Made by a program: the position numbers and the translations under genes
Assembly: GCA_016839705.1 (NCBI GenBank)
Contig: JAEOTR010000041.1
Span: 1 to 64,000, forward strand
Source: Promethearchaeota archaeon
Lineage (GTDB): Archaea; Asgardarchaeota; Lokiarchaeia; Sigyniarchaeales; SOKP01
DNA length: 64,000 nucleotides
Reading direction: 5' to 3'
The notes under the pieces: model-generated
Seen by the model: only the letters and a program-made list of their open reading frames with translations
Told to the model about the DNA's origin: nothing
Database searches by the model: none
Shown here: positions 55,943 to 64,000 of the stretch, piece by piece
How positions within the stretch are numbered: the stretch's first letter is position 1
Layout: each line of letters starts with the position of its first letter

Positions 55943-56635
55943 TTATCGTTTTTTCACTAATAAAACAATATGATTTGCTGCGTATTTATGAATGTTAATG
56001 CTTTCAATAATTTTATATCCCCTGTTTTCAAGAATTTTCTTTTCTTGGGCATAGATATATTCAGATTTTTGGACACTATCAATAGATTGAGATTTGACTG
56101 CTAAAACTAATAATCCTTTCTCGTTTAGATAATAATTACTATTATCTATAGCTATTTCTGCTTGGTTAGGTTGAGAAACATCCTGATAAATTAAATCTAT
56201 TTTTGAAAATATTGATTTTGCATATTCATCTGGATATCGAGCATCAGCAAAAATGGGAATAACATTTTTCCTTCGAGAGGTATTTTGTATTAACTGCCGA
56301 ATGCTTCTTTCTGCAAATTCAACACCATAAATTATACCGTTCGTCAGTATATCAGAAAGATGAGAAATAGTAGTGCCAGAAGAAGCTCCTAAATATAAAC
56401 AGCTTAAATCGTCGGATAGAAAATTATTAATTGGATTTTCCAATATTAGAGCTGCCAGTTTACTCCGAAATGGGTCCCATTCCCTATATTCATTTTCTTT
56501 ATATTCGAGCAACCGTTCTCCATAAACTCTATTTCCTTTATCTCTGTTTCTTGTATAAAGTCTCAATTTTTCTTTGGATCCAGATGTGAAAACATTGCAA
56601 AATTTAGGATGATTTTTTATTTCAATTTGTGACAT
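55943..56635 (-). CDS. flpA: Fibrillarin-like 2'-O-methyltransferase
   Basis: 230 residues. Methyl-transferring subunit of the C/D box guide RNP. Signature segments: VYGERLLEYKENEYREWDPFRSKLAALI, LYLGASSGTTISHLSD (SAM motif I), YGVEFAERSIRQL, and DLIYQDVSQPNQAEIAIDN with the catalytic Asp. The active-site Lys is in LAVKSQSID. The gene starts 11 bp after the nop5 stop is expected downstream in the operon; the pair is collinear, nop5 first. ATG start. Confidence 0.97.
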   Translation of the reverse strand: MSQIEIKNHPKFCNVFTSGSKEKLRLYTRNRDKGNRVYGERLLEYKENEYREWDPFRSKLAALILENPINNFLSDDLSCLYLGASSGTTISHLSDILTNGIIYGVEFAERSIRQLIQNTSRRKNVIPIFADARYPDEYAKSIFSKIDLIYQDVSQPNQAEIAIDNSNYYLNEKGLLVLAVKSQSIDSVQKSEYIYAQEKKILENRGYKIIESINIHKYAANHIVLLVKKR

Positions 56636-56646
56636 GCTTTATCACC

Positions 56647-57849
56647 TTATCTTCTCTTTTTTGGCTTCTTTTTCTTTCCTTTAACAGGCTCTTCCTTTTT
56701 AGGTGGATTTGGATATTTAATTTCGATTTCGTTTATTTTAGATTCAATTTCTTTTGCTAGCTTATCTCCTATGAATTCACCGTTAAAATAATCGAGTTTA
56801 GCAGCAACTCCAATTTTCCCTGCGACTATTCGAGCAATTTTTCCACGATGATATGATTTTGCTGACCTTATTTGATTCCATTGGAATATTAAACCATGTT
56901 TTGGGCGTTTCTCTCCCGTTTTGAGAAAACGATAAAGAGCTTTTTCAGCCCCTAACAATTGTATTCTTGATGCTGGCATAAAAGCCAGTTTTTTCATACT
57001 ACCTGCTTTGGCGATAAGTTTAGCTCCGATTAATGCTCCGATAATAGCATTTATGTTGGGGGCAATCTTTTCCATTATATCTGCTAGATTAATTTCTAAA
57101 TCTTGTCTATACGAGTCTATAGAGATTATTTGATTTGCATAATCTTTAACCATTCCTAAATCAAAATCCGCTCCCATTGAATCTGAAGCAAATTTCTGCA
57201 AAATTCGAATTTTTTTCTCTCCAAGTTCAAAATGTTTTATTAGATTTTCGTAAGTATATCTCTCCCTTGCTCCTAAAGTAGAAACCATTTTTGCTAAAAG
57301 AATGTTATCTTCAATAATCTTATCGGTTAATTCTGGAAAATATAAACCATACCATTCTCTGAGTTGACTTGAAAATAAACTTATAGATTTTTTAAGTATA
57401 TCTAGAGTACCAATGATCTGAATAATTAAATTATCAGAATGACCACTTTCTTCTCTTACTTTTTTCTTGGTTAATTCCTCGTTGATTATTTTATATTGTG
57501 CGAGAATTTCATCTTTCCTTTTAATTATTCCTATGTTTTTTAATTGAGTTTCTAAATTGAGACGAAAATTTTTAAGTTCAAGTGAATCACTTTCTAAAAG
57601 TATACCATATCCTAATTGTTTTGTTAGTGTATGTAATTGTTTATTATCAAATACAAACTCTTCAAATCCAGAATTCTTCAATTCAGATAAAAACTCTTTG
57701 TATTTACTCTGAATGATACCTTTATCAATATCAATATAGAATTGAATAATTTTCTGGGTATCATTTTCAAAATCAATAAAATTCAAAATGGTTCCAGTTT
57801 CATCAAAAGCGAAAATCCCAACTAAAGTATCTGCTATATATGACTTCAT
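56647..57849 (-). CDS. nop5: Nop5 (Nop56/58 homologue), C/D box RNP core protein
   Basis: 400 residues. Scaffold that joins fibrillarin, L7Ae and guide RNA. N-terminal fibrillarin-binding domain (about 1-115), coiled coil (about 120-250) and the Nop domain (about 255-375) with IAPNINAIIGALIGAKLIAKAGSMKKLAFMPASRIQLLGAEKALYR and PKHGLIFQ are visible. A Lys-rich tail (KGKKKKPKKRR) ends it. Upstream gene of the nop5-flpA operon (11-bp gap). ATG start. Confidence 0.97.
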   Translation of the reverse strand: MKSYIADTLVGIFAFDETGTILNFIDFENDTQKIIQFYIDIDKGIIQSKYKEFLSELKNSGFEEFVFDNKQLHTLTKQLGYGILLESDSLELKNFRLNLETQLKNIGIIKRKDEILAQYKIINEELTKKKVREESGHSDNLIIQIIGTLDILKKSISLFSSQLREWYGLYFPELTDKIIEDNILLAKMVSTLGARERYTYENLIKHFELGEKKIRILQKFASDSMGADFDLGMVKDYANQIISIDSYRQDLEINLADIMEKIAPNINAIIGALIGAKLIAKAGSMKKLAFMPASRIQLLGAEKALYRFLKTGEKRPKHGLIFQWNQIRSAKSYHRGKIARIVAGKIGVAAKLDYFNGEFIGDKLAKEIESKINEIEIKYPNPPKKEEPVKGKKKKPKKRR

Positions 57850-57924
57850 TTTTATGAGAAAAACAGAGATATTTTTTCGTCATTAATAATTATTATAAAA
57901 TTATAATCATTATTTTCTTAAAAA

Positions 57925-58851
57925 ATGCTTGAAATAAATCTCTCTGGGTTAAAGCTAAAATCTCCTCTTATTTTAGCTTCTGGAATTCTAGGTGTATCCT
58001 ATTCTTCAATGAAGAGAATATTCAATGCCGGGGCTGGGGCAGTAACTTCTAAATCGATTGGACCTAGAGCAAGAAAAGGTTATAAAAACCCTTCTATCTT
58101 AGAGATTTATCCCGGTACTTTTATAAATGCTGTTGGTCTTGGAAATCCTGGAATTGATAATTTCTTATCTGAAATTAAAGAAATAAAAGAAAATAAAATC
58201 CCCCTTATAGTTAGTGTGTTTGGAGATACAAACCAATCATATTTAAATGTTGCTACTAAAGCAGAACAGGCAGGTGCCGATGCTATTGAGATTAATATAT
58301 CTTGTCCACACGCAGAGGTATCATCGATAGGAATAGACAAAGATCTAACTTATTCCCTAGTTAAAACTCTAAAAGAAAAATTAGAAGTCCCGCTTTTTGT
58401 TAAGTTAAACCCTAACGTTACAAGTATAGGGGAAATAGCTTTAGCAGCGGAAAAGGGTGGTGCTGATGGAGTCGTTGCGATAAATACTCTAAGTGCTATG
58501 GTAATTGATATAAACACTAAAAGACCAATATTAGCTCATGGAAGTGGGGGTCTATCTGGAAGGGCGATTCATCCAATTGCCATTAAAAAAGTATATGATC
58601 TTTATCAATTATTAAAAATTCCAATTATTGGATGCGGAGGCATCTCTACTTGGAAAGAAGTAGTCGAATTTATATTGGCGGGTGCTTCTGCTGTTCAAAT
58701 TGGGACTGCACTTTATAGGGGTGTCGAGATCATTACTGAAATTAATAATTCCTTACTCAATTTTCTAAAGATTAACGGATATAAATCTATATCTGAATTA
58801 ATTGGATTATCACATGAATTTAAAACTCAGGAGGTACCTGATTTTGACTGA
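57925..58851 (+). CDS. pyrD: Dihydroorotate dehydrogenase catalytic subunit (class 1B)
   Basis: 308 residues. FMN-binding TIM barrel that oxidises dihydroorotate to orotate in pyrimidine synthesis. ILASGILGVSYSSMKRI, SKSIGPRARKGYKNP, NISCPHAEVSSIG (with the catalytic Cys/Ser region), VKLNPNVTSIGEIA, GGLSGRAIHPIA and IIGCGGISTWKEVVEFILAGASAVQIGTA are all class-1 signatures. It overlaps pyrK by 8 bp, and the two subunits form the class-1B complex that uses NAD. ATG start. Confidence 0.96.
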   Translation: MLEINLSGLKLKSPLILASGILGVSYSSMKRIFNAGAGAVTSKSIGPRARKGYKNPSILEIYPGTFINAVGLGNPGIDNFLSEIKEIKENKIPLIVSVFGDTNQSYLNVATKAEQAGADAIEINISCPHAEVSSIGIDKDLTYSLVKTLKEKLEVPLFVKLNPNVTSIGEIALAAEKGGADGVVAINTLSAMVIDINTKRPILAHGSGGLSGRAIHPIAIKKVYDLYQLLKIPIIGCGGISTWKEVVEFILAGASAVQIGTALYRGVEIITEINNSLLNFLKINGYKSISELIGLSHEFKTQEVPDFD

Positions 58852-59692
58852 AAACATAATAAGAACAGTCATTATAACAAAATCAACAGATGAATGTAAA
58901 GACATTAAAACATTATCATTCAATATGAAAGAGGAGAACACAAACTACATTCCACCAAAACCTGGGCAATTTGTTATGATTTGGGTTCCTGGTGTTGATG
59001 AAATCCCTATGTCTATATCTGATTGTGATATAAATGGAAATTGGAGTATTACAGTAAAAAATATTGGTGAATGTACCAATGCGATTTATAACCTAAAAGA
59101 GGGTGATTTTATTGGCGTCAGAGGACCTTTAGGTAATTGGTTTGAACTTCCGGAAGAAAAATCTAAAAACATATTTTTAATCGGGGGAGGAATAGGTATG
59201 GCTCCTCTTCGTTTTCTTACCCAAGAGTTGTATAAACATAAATTTTCCTTTATTCTAATTCAAGGTGCAAAAATCAAAAGCGAATTAATGTTTACAACTC
59301 AATTTCAAATGTTAGACAAGAATTCTACCGATATTTTTTATTGTACTGAAGATGGGAGTTATGGAACCGAAGGCATTGTAACTCTAGCTTTTGAAAGAAT
59401 TTTGGAAACTTACTCAAAAAGGCTACATTCAAATGCAATAACTTATACTTGTGGTCCTGAAAAAATGATATATTCTATCTACGAAATATGTGAGAAATGG
59501 AATATAGAACTTCATGCTAGTCTGGAGCGAATAATGAGATGTGGGTGTGGGCTGTGTGGATTGTGTGCAATCGATCCTTTAGGTTTATTAGTTTGTAAAG
59601 ACGGACCTGTATTTAAGACTGAATCCTTAAAGAAGATGGAAGATTTTGGAAAATATAAAAGAGATTTTACCGGTAGGAAAGTAAAATTGTAA
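58844..59692 (+). CDS. pyrK: Dihydroorotate dehydrogenase electron-transfer subunit
   Basis: 282 residues from TTG 58844, which is preceded by an AGGAGGT ribosome-binding site (58829-58835) inside pyrD; an earlier in-frame ATG lacks such a site and family similarity. The ferredoxin-reductase fold shows FAD motif KPGQFVMIWVPG, the NAD part GGGIGMAPLRFL, and a [2Fe-2S] ligand cluster MRCGCGLCGLCAID with the fourth Cys in LVCKDGPVF. Passes electrons from PyrD FMN to NAD. Confidence 0.95.
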   Translation: MTENIIRTVIITKSTDECKDIKTLSFNMKEENTNYIPPKPGQFVMIWVPGVDEIPMSISDCDINGNWSITVKNIGECTNAIYNLKEGDFIGVRGPLGNWFELPEEKSKNIFLIGGGIGMAPLRFLTQELYKHKFSFILIQGAKIKSELMFTTQFQMLDKNSTDIFYCTEDGSYGTEGIVTLAFERILETYSKRLHSNAITYTCGPEKMIYSIYEICEKWNIELHASLERIMRCGCGLCGLCAIDPLGLLVCKDGPVFKTESLKKMEDFGKYKRDFTGRKVKL

Positions 59693-59723
59693 AAACCTAA
59701 TTATTTTTTGAATATCACTTGAC

Positions 59724-61355
59724 ATGGCTTCTGAAAAAACTGAATTTCCTGAAAAAATTGAAAAAATCTCTAGGGAAATAATCAAATTCCTAATTCAGAA
59801 TCCACAGACTTCTCGGAAAAGAATTACTAATATAAAAGGTAAAATAGGAAAAAAATTCAACTTTAAAAAAGTTATTAAGAATGCTACAATCTTAGATTAT
59901 GCTACTCCAGATGAGAAAGAAATTATTCTTCCAATCCTGAAAAGGAGATCTACTAGAACCTTATCAGGTGTCTCTGTTATAGCTATAATGACGAAACCAC
60001 TTCCATGTCCAGGAACATGCATTTACTGTCCCGGACAGAATTCACAACCCGGTGAAAAGGTAGCCCAATCTTACACTGGTCGAGAACCCGCAGCCATGAG
60101 ATCTATCCATAATAATTATGACCCTTATCAACAAGTACAGAGCAGAATCAGAGATTTGGAGGTCATCGGTCATACTGTAGACAAAATTGAGCTTATTTGT
60201 ATGGGAGGTACCTTTTTATCTACAGATCTCAATTATCAACAAGAATTCATTAAGGGTGCTCTTGAAGGGATTATTGAACAGAGAGTTAAGAGCTTAGAGG
60301 AAGCTAAAAAGCTTGCTGAAACTTCTAAAAGAAGAGTTATAGGAATTACTGTTGAAACTAGACCAGATTATTGTAAAGAGGAACATGTAGACAGAATGCT
60401 TAAATATGGAACAACTCGAGTTGAACTTGGCATACAAACAGTCTATGATGATGTTTATGATTTGGTTAAAAGAGGTCATACCTCTATTGATAGCATTGAA
60501 GCAATTAGAATTGCTAAAGATGCGGGTTTAAAAATAAATGCTCATATAATGCCCAATCTGCCTGGTTCTGATTATTCTAAAGATTTAGAATTATTTGATA
60601 CATTATTTTCTAACTCCAATTATCGGCCAGATATGCTAAAGATTTATCCAACTTTAGTAATACATGGGACAGAATTGTATAATTGGTGGAAAGAAGGCAA
60701 ATATTCTCCTTACTTAGATGAAGAATTAATAGATTTAATCGCAAAGGTTAAAACTAATCTTCCACCTTATGTTAGGATTCAAAGAATTATGAGAGATATT
60801 CCCGCAACTTTAATTGAAGCTGGTTGCAAAAACAGCAATTTAAGGCAAATAGTGCAAGAAAGATTAAGAGAAATAGAAGATACATGTAAATGTATAAGAT
60901 GTAGGGAGTATGGGATCAGGAAGAAAAAGGAAATTATCGATGAGCGCTCTCTCGACGAAATTAAATTATATCGACTAGATTATGAAGCATCCGAAGGACA
61001 AGAAATTTTCTTGTCTTACGAGAATCAGAAAGAAGGATATTTGGTAGGTTATTTACGCTTACGACAACCCTCTGAATCTGCTCATAGACCTGAATTAAAT
61101 GATGGAAGGACCTTGATCGTAAGGGAAATTAAAGTTGTTGGCGAATTAGTACCAAGGGATATGAAGCCAAATCGATTTTCTCAAATCCAGCATCGAGGAT
61201 TTGGAAAGATGTTAATGCAAAATGCTGAGAAAATCTCATTCGAAGAATTCAATGCAAAAAAATTAGCCGTGATTAGCGGTATAGGTGCTAGAGATTGGTT
61301 CTATGAAATGGGATATAATTTAGATGGGGTATATGTTTCTAAATCTTTTGAATAA
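59724..61355 (+). CDS. elp3: Elp3, tRNA wobble-uridine carboxymethyl-type radical SAM/acetyltransferase
   Basis: 543 residues. Starts the cm5U-type modification of tRNA position 34. The radical SAM cluster is CPGTCIYCPGQ (about residues 94-102), with CMGGTFLSTDLNYQ, ETRPDYCKEEHVDRML and YGTTRVELGIQTVYDDV following. A second cysteine set, CKCIRCREYG, links to the C-terminal acetyltransferase domain (about 405-543) with GFGKMLMQNAEKI for acetyl-CoA. Length matches archaeal Elp3. The window's tRNA-Lys(UUU) is a typical substrate type. ATG start. Confidence 0.97.
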   Translation: MASEKTEFPEKIEKISREIIKFLIQNPQTSRKRITNIKGKIGKKFNFKKVIKNATILDYATPDEKEIILPILKRRSTRTLSGVSVIAIMTKPLPCPGTCIYCPGQNSQPGEKVAQSYTGREPAAMRSIHNNYDPYQQVQSRIRDLEVIGHTVDKIELICMGGTFLSTDLNYQQEFIKGALEGIIEQRVKSLEEAKKLAETSKRRVIGITVETRPDYCKEEHVDRMLKYGTTRVELGIQTVYDDVYDLVKRGHTSIDSIEAIRIAKDAGLKINAHIMPNLPGSDYSKDLELFDTLFSNSNYRPDMLKIYPTLVIHGTELYNWWKEGKYSPYLDEELIDLIAKVKTNLPPYVRIQRIMRDIPATLIEAGCKNSNLRQIVQERLREIEDTCKCIRCREYGIRKKKEIIDERSLDEIKLYRLDYEASEGQEIFLSYENQKEGYLVGYLRLRQPSESAHRPELNDGRTLIVREIKVVGELVPRDMKPNRFSQIQHRGFGKMLMQNAEKISFEEFNAKKLAVISGIGARDWFYEMGYNLDGVYVSKSFE

Positions 61356-61502
61356 TTAAGATTTCTAAATTCCTAGAGTATTGAATAGTCTGAACTTGAA
61401 AAGTTATTAACTTACATTTAAAAAATTATGTTTTTTTATAAGTTAATATACAAAAAGTTACATTATATTTTTGTGTCTAAAAAATAGGGTTATGGGTAAA
61501 AA

Positions 61503-62573
61503 ATGACATCAACAACAAAAAAAACTTCTCAACAAACAATTTCGATAAGTCCTAAACTTAAAGAACGAATTGAAAAATATGTCACGGCAAACCAACAGAA
61601 ATTTCCAAAAGATAATAGGTTTAAAAGTATTTCTGCTTTTTATACCAGCGTGATGGAAAAGGTATTGGATAGTTTTGAAAAAGGTAAAACTCTTGATGAT
61701 TTTGAAAGCTTTGTGGATAGTGATATTAAAGATTTTTTCGAGAAAATCTCCTTTAATGGGCTTATTCCGTATTACGAGGATGCAATTATAGCCAATAGAT
61801 ACCAAACTACTACTCTTGAAAGAAATCCTTTTTTCTACTTCACACTGAGAAGGTTCTATACATCAAGAATGGACCCCTATGATATTAAGAGCATACAATC
61901 CGTGTTCGATAGAGTTAGAAATTATATTCTTTCAAATAATCTTACTAAAGAATTCAGGTTAGATATTTTCTCTGGAAAAGGTGAAAAAAATCTAACGGCG
62001 GTTTTTGAACAAGCAGGTTTACATCAAAATTTATGTTTTGAGAATTTCAAATTTTCGGCAGCACTTTTCGGCTTATTAGGCGCAAAAATTACTAATTATC
62101 TATATTCCAGAAAAAATAATTATTGTAGATTTGATCTAAAAACTACAGATTTATTTTATCGAAAAGAGCTTTTAAAAAGAGAAAGGATCAAGCTAATGGA
62201 AGATAACTTATCCCATTTTATAAATTATAATAGAATAGTAGAAGATAAAGACTTTTTCCTATGGATGAAGATAGCGAGAGATAAGAATGCTTTCATATCG
62301 TTTACTAATGATGAAACTAAACAAGAATGGGTAAACTTAATAGAAAGCGAAATTGAACAATTTGGGGATGAAGATGATTATCATCTTAATATACTAAGGC
62401 TTTTTCAGAGACTTCATTGGATCGAAATTGAAAATGAGAAAGAATTGTTATTCCGAATTATACTACCCACATCTACAGACCAAAGTAATATCGATTATTT
62501 ATTAGAAACCCTTTCAAAAAAGGTAGAAATTATAATAAACAATGGTAAATATCAATTAAAAAAAAGGAAATGA
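61503..62573 (+). CDS. Unknown family protein A with N-terminal ribbon-helix-helix-like segment
   Basis: 356 residues, not recognised. QQTISISPKLKERIEKYV at about residues 10-27 has the strand then helix pattern of CopG/ribbon-helix-helix DNA-binding proteins. The rest is an alpha/beta domain with FENFKFSAALFGLLGAKITNYLYS as the best conserved block and FLWMKIARDKNAFISF near the C-terminus. A second member of the family starts 340 bp downstream with the same layout. The pair suggests a lineage-specific expansion. ATG start. Confidence 0.65.
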   Translation: MTSTTKKTSQQTISISPKLKERIEKYVTANQQKFPKDNRFKSISAFYTSVMEKVLDSFEKGKTLDDFESFVDSDIKDFFEKISFNGLIPYYEDAIIANRYQTTTLERNPFFYFTLRRFYTSRMDPYDIKSIQSVFDRVRNYILSNNLTKEFRLDIFSGKGEKNLTAVFEQAGLHQNLCFENFKFSAALFGLLGAKITNYLYSRKNNYCRFDLKTTDLFYRKELLKRERIKLMEDNLSHFINYNRIVEDKDFFLWMKIARDKNAFISFTNDETKQEWVNLIESEIEQFGDEDDYHLNILRLFQRLHWIEIENEKELLFRIILPTSTDQSNIDYLLETLSKKVEIIINNGKYQLKKRK

Positions 62574-62912
62574 AAGGCTAAAAAGATTAGATCTCATCCC
62601 TCAATTATCCTGTTTTGTTAATACCTGGTTTTTGCCTTTATGTCCTTAAAGATTCCCGTCTTTCCCCTTGATTTTATTGTCTAAATATAATTCATGACTA
62701 TGAATATTTAAAGTAATATATTAGTCATTAAAAACATGAAATTTTAAAAATGTACACTAAAAAAAGATTTTTAAAGAAAATTAGAATAGAAACATAATAT
62801 TGGATAATATGTATTTTGTAAAGTAAATAATATTAAAGAAAATTTATATTTAGCTTATGTGAATTAAAAACATGGTAGATTTTATCTACTAAATATTTAA
62901 TAATTAAGTAAA
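62574..62912. other. 339-bp AT-rich spacer between the two paralogous genes
   Basis: No gene, repeat or RNA structure recognised. T-rich patches soon after 62600 could end the first transcript. The long spacer suggests the two paralogues are transcribed separately. Confidence 0.5.
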
Positions 62913-64000
62913 ATGTTTATAATTATGTCATCAAAGAAGTTCCTGTCAACAAAAAAAACAGCACAACAAACTATTTCTATTAGTCCTGCGCTTAAAGATT
63001 GGATAACAAGGTATGTCCGAGTAAATCACCAAAAAAATCAGAAAGATGATCGATATAAAAGTGTTTCAGCTTTCTATAATTATGTCATGGAAAAAACCCT
63101 GAGTCTATATAAAAAGGGAAAGACTCTGGACGATATTGAAAGAATTGAGGATAAAAAAATTAAAGATTTCTTTGATCGTTTTACATTTAAAGCTACAATT
63201 CCACTTTATGAAATGGTAATAGAGGATCACAAGTATTCGCCCTTTTCATTTGAATTTAATACCCGTTTTCTATTATTGTATTTAGATATGTTTAGGAGAG
63301 AAGTAAAATCACATAATTTTGAAGATGTCGACATTTTCTTCGAAAGGATAAGAAGTCGATATGCAAAGACTACAGTATCAAAAGAAATGAGATTAGACTT
63401 GTCTCTAGGTAATGATAGAGAACCTGCCAGGGGAATTTTAGAGTTTATCGGAAAATACAAGAATCTCCATTTTGAAAATTGTAAGTTTTTCGCTGCGGTT
63501 TTCGGTATCCTTGGAGTGCGAATTACTGATTTCATTTATTCACCAGATGATTATTATTGTCGATTAGAACTCCTTGAAACTGATCTTTTGTTTAACAGAG
63601 AAGATCTTGCAAAGAAAGAGAGACTGAAACTAATAGAAGAGAATGTAGAGTACATAATTAATTACGATAGGTTGCTCGAAGAAAAGGATATGTACCTGTG
63701 GGTGAAATTAGCTGACGATAATGAAGTATTTCTATCTTTCAAAAATCAAACCGCATTTAATAAATGGATTAAAACTATCGAGGTTCAATTGCAAAAATTT
63801 GGGAAGAAAGAAGAATTTTTAGAAAAAATATTATTATTCTTTAATAAACTTCATTGGATTGGAATTGAGAATAGGAAACACCTTTCTTTTCGAATTGAAC
63901 AAGTAATAGAAGAAACTAAAGAACAGAAACAGTATCTAATTAATTATCTTTCAAAATTTTCAAAAATCTCAGAAATGGAGGGAATTTATTACTTGAAATA
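62913..64000 (+). CDS. Unknown family protein B, paralogue of A, cut by window end
   Basis: Open to the last base; 362 codons visible from ATG 62913, or 358 from a second in-frame ATG at 62925, which matches the paralogue start better. TAQQTISISPALKDWITRYV corresponds to TSQQTISISPKLKERIEKYV of protein A; KSVSAFYNYVMEKTL to KSISAFYTSVMEKVL; KGKTLDD is shared; and HFENCKFFAAVFGILGVRITDFIYS to CFENFKFSAALFGLLGAKITNYLYS. Identity is moderate overall, so the duplication is old. By comparison with A the stop should be within a few codons of the window end. Confidence 0.8.
   Translation, partial: MFIIMSSKKFLSTKKTAQQTISISPALKDWITRYVRVNHQKNQKDDRYKSVSAFYNYVMEKTLSLYKKGKTLDDIERIEDKKIKDFFDRFTFKATIPLYEMVIEDHKYSPFSFEFNTRFLLLYLDMFRREVKSHNFEDVDIFFERIRSRYAKTTVSKEMRLDLSLGNDREPARGILEFIGKYKNLHFENCKFFAAVFGILGVRITDFIYSPDDYYCRLELLETDLLFNREDLAKKERLKLIEENVEYIINYDRLLEEKDMYLWVKLADDNEVFLSFKNQTAFNKWIKTIEVQLQKFGKKEEFLEKILLFFNKLHWIGIENRKHLSFRIEQVIEETKEQKQYLINYLSKFSKISEMEGIYYLK

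Overview
The window looks like chromosome from an Asgard (Promethearchaeota) archaeon, most like the Lokiarchaeia-type lineages. The DNA is AT-rich. The information-processing set is archaeal: unsplit RpoB plus RpoH, both PolD subunits, Orc1/Cdc6, Pelota, fibrillarin with Nop5, Cbf5, RtcB with archease, CDP-archaeol synthase and archaeal-type SAM synthetase. Mixed in are Asgard hallmarks: a roadblock-Ras-type GTPase fusion, a longin-like protein, a stand-alone WH2 (actin-binding type) microprotein, a BAR-like helical protein next to a coiled-coil/polyproline protein, Elf1, and AN1-type zinc fingers fused to membrane proteases or pseudoproteases. The lineage call rests on gene content alone.

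Layout. 0.2-8.4 kb, mostly minus strand: rpoB, rpoH, a methyltransferase, cbf5, tRNA-Lys, thiL, tRNA-Thr and the roadblock-GTPase. 8.7-17.7 kb: tRNA-Leu, an M28 membrane peptidase, PolD large and small subunits, and Orc1/Cdc6, followed by an AT-rich spacer with a 22-bp perfect palindrome. 18-27 kb: carS, a KH protein, archease facing rtcB, a winged-helix protein, a surface glycoprotein, a longin-like gene plus the remnant of a second copy, a GH2 beta-mannosidase and cutA. 27-33 kb: an overlapping set of unknowns (nucleotidyltransferase, two radical SAM proteins, GNAT), the WH2 microprotein and pelota. 33-37 kb: a repeat-rich zinc-finger nuclease, the BAR-like and polyproline genes, and elf1. 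37.3-46.3 kb: eight tightly spaced plus-strand genes of unknown function with one AAA+ ATPase, a protein that looks like an SMC with a degenerate ATPase head, and a KITE/MAGE-like tandem winged-helix protein. A TnpB gene abuts its 3' end. 47.6-64 kb: Lsm-like, hypB, two AN1-finger membrane proteins, SAM synthetase, regulators, an interrupted rnhB, fibrillarin/nop5, pyrD-pyrK, elp3, and two paralogous unknown genes, the second cut by the window end.

Two results stand out. First, archaeal bulge-helix-bulge (BHB) splicing seems to act on both tRNAs and an mRNA. All three tRNA genes carry introns of about 30 nt at non-standard positions, and the RNase HII gene is broken inside its catalytic GxDExGRGP motif by a 30-nt insert with an in-frame stop. 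That insert folds into a BHB motif, and removing it restores the motif exactly. The tRNA-exon ligase RtcB and its activator archease are in the same window. Second, the eight-gene operon at 37.3-46.3 kb is a good candidate for an undescribed SMC-like machine in which a separate AAA+ protein may supply the ATPase activity. All family assignments are by eye from motifs; no searches were run.
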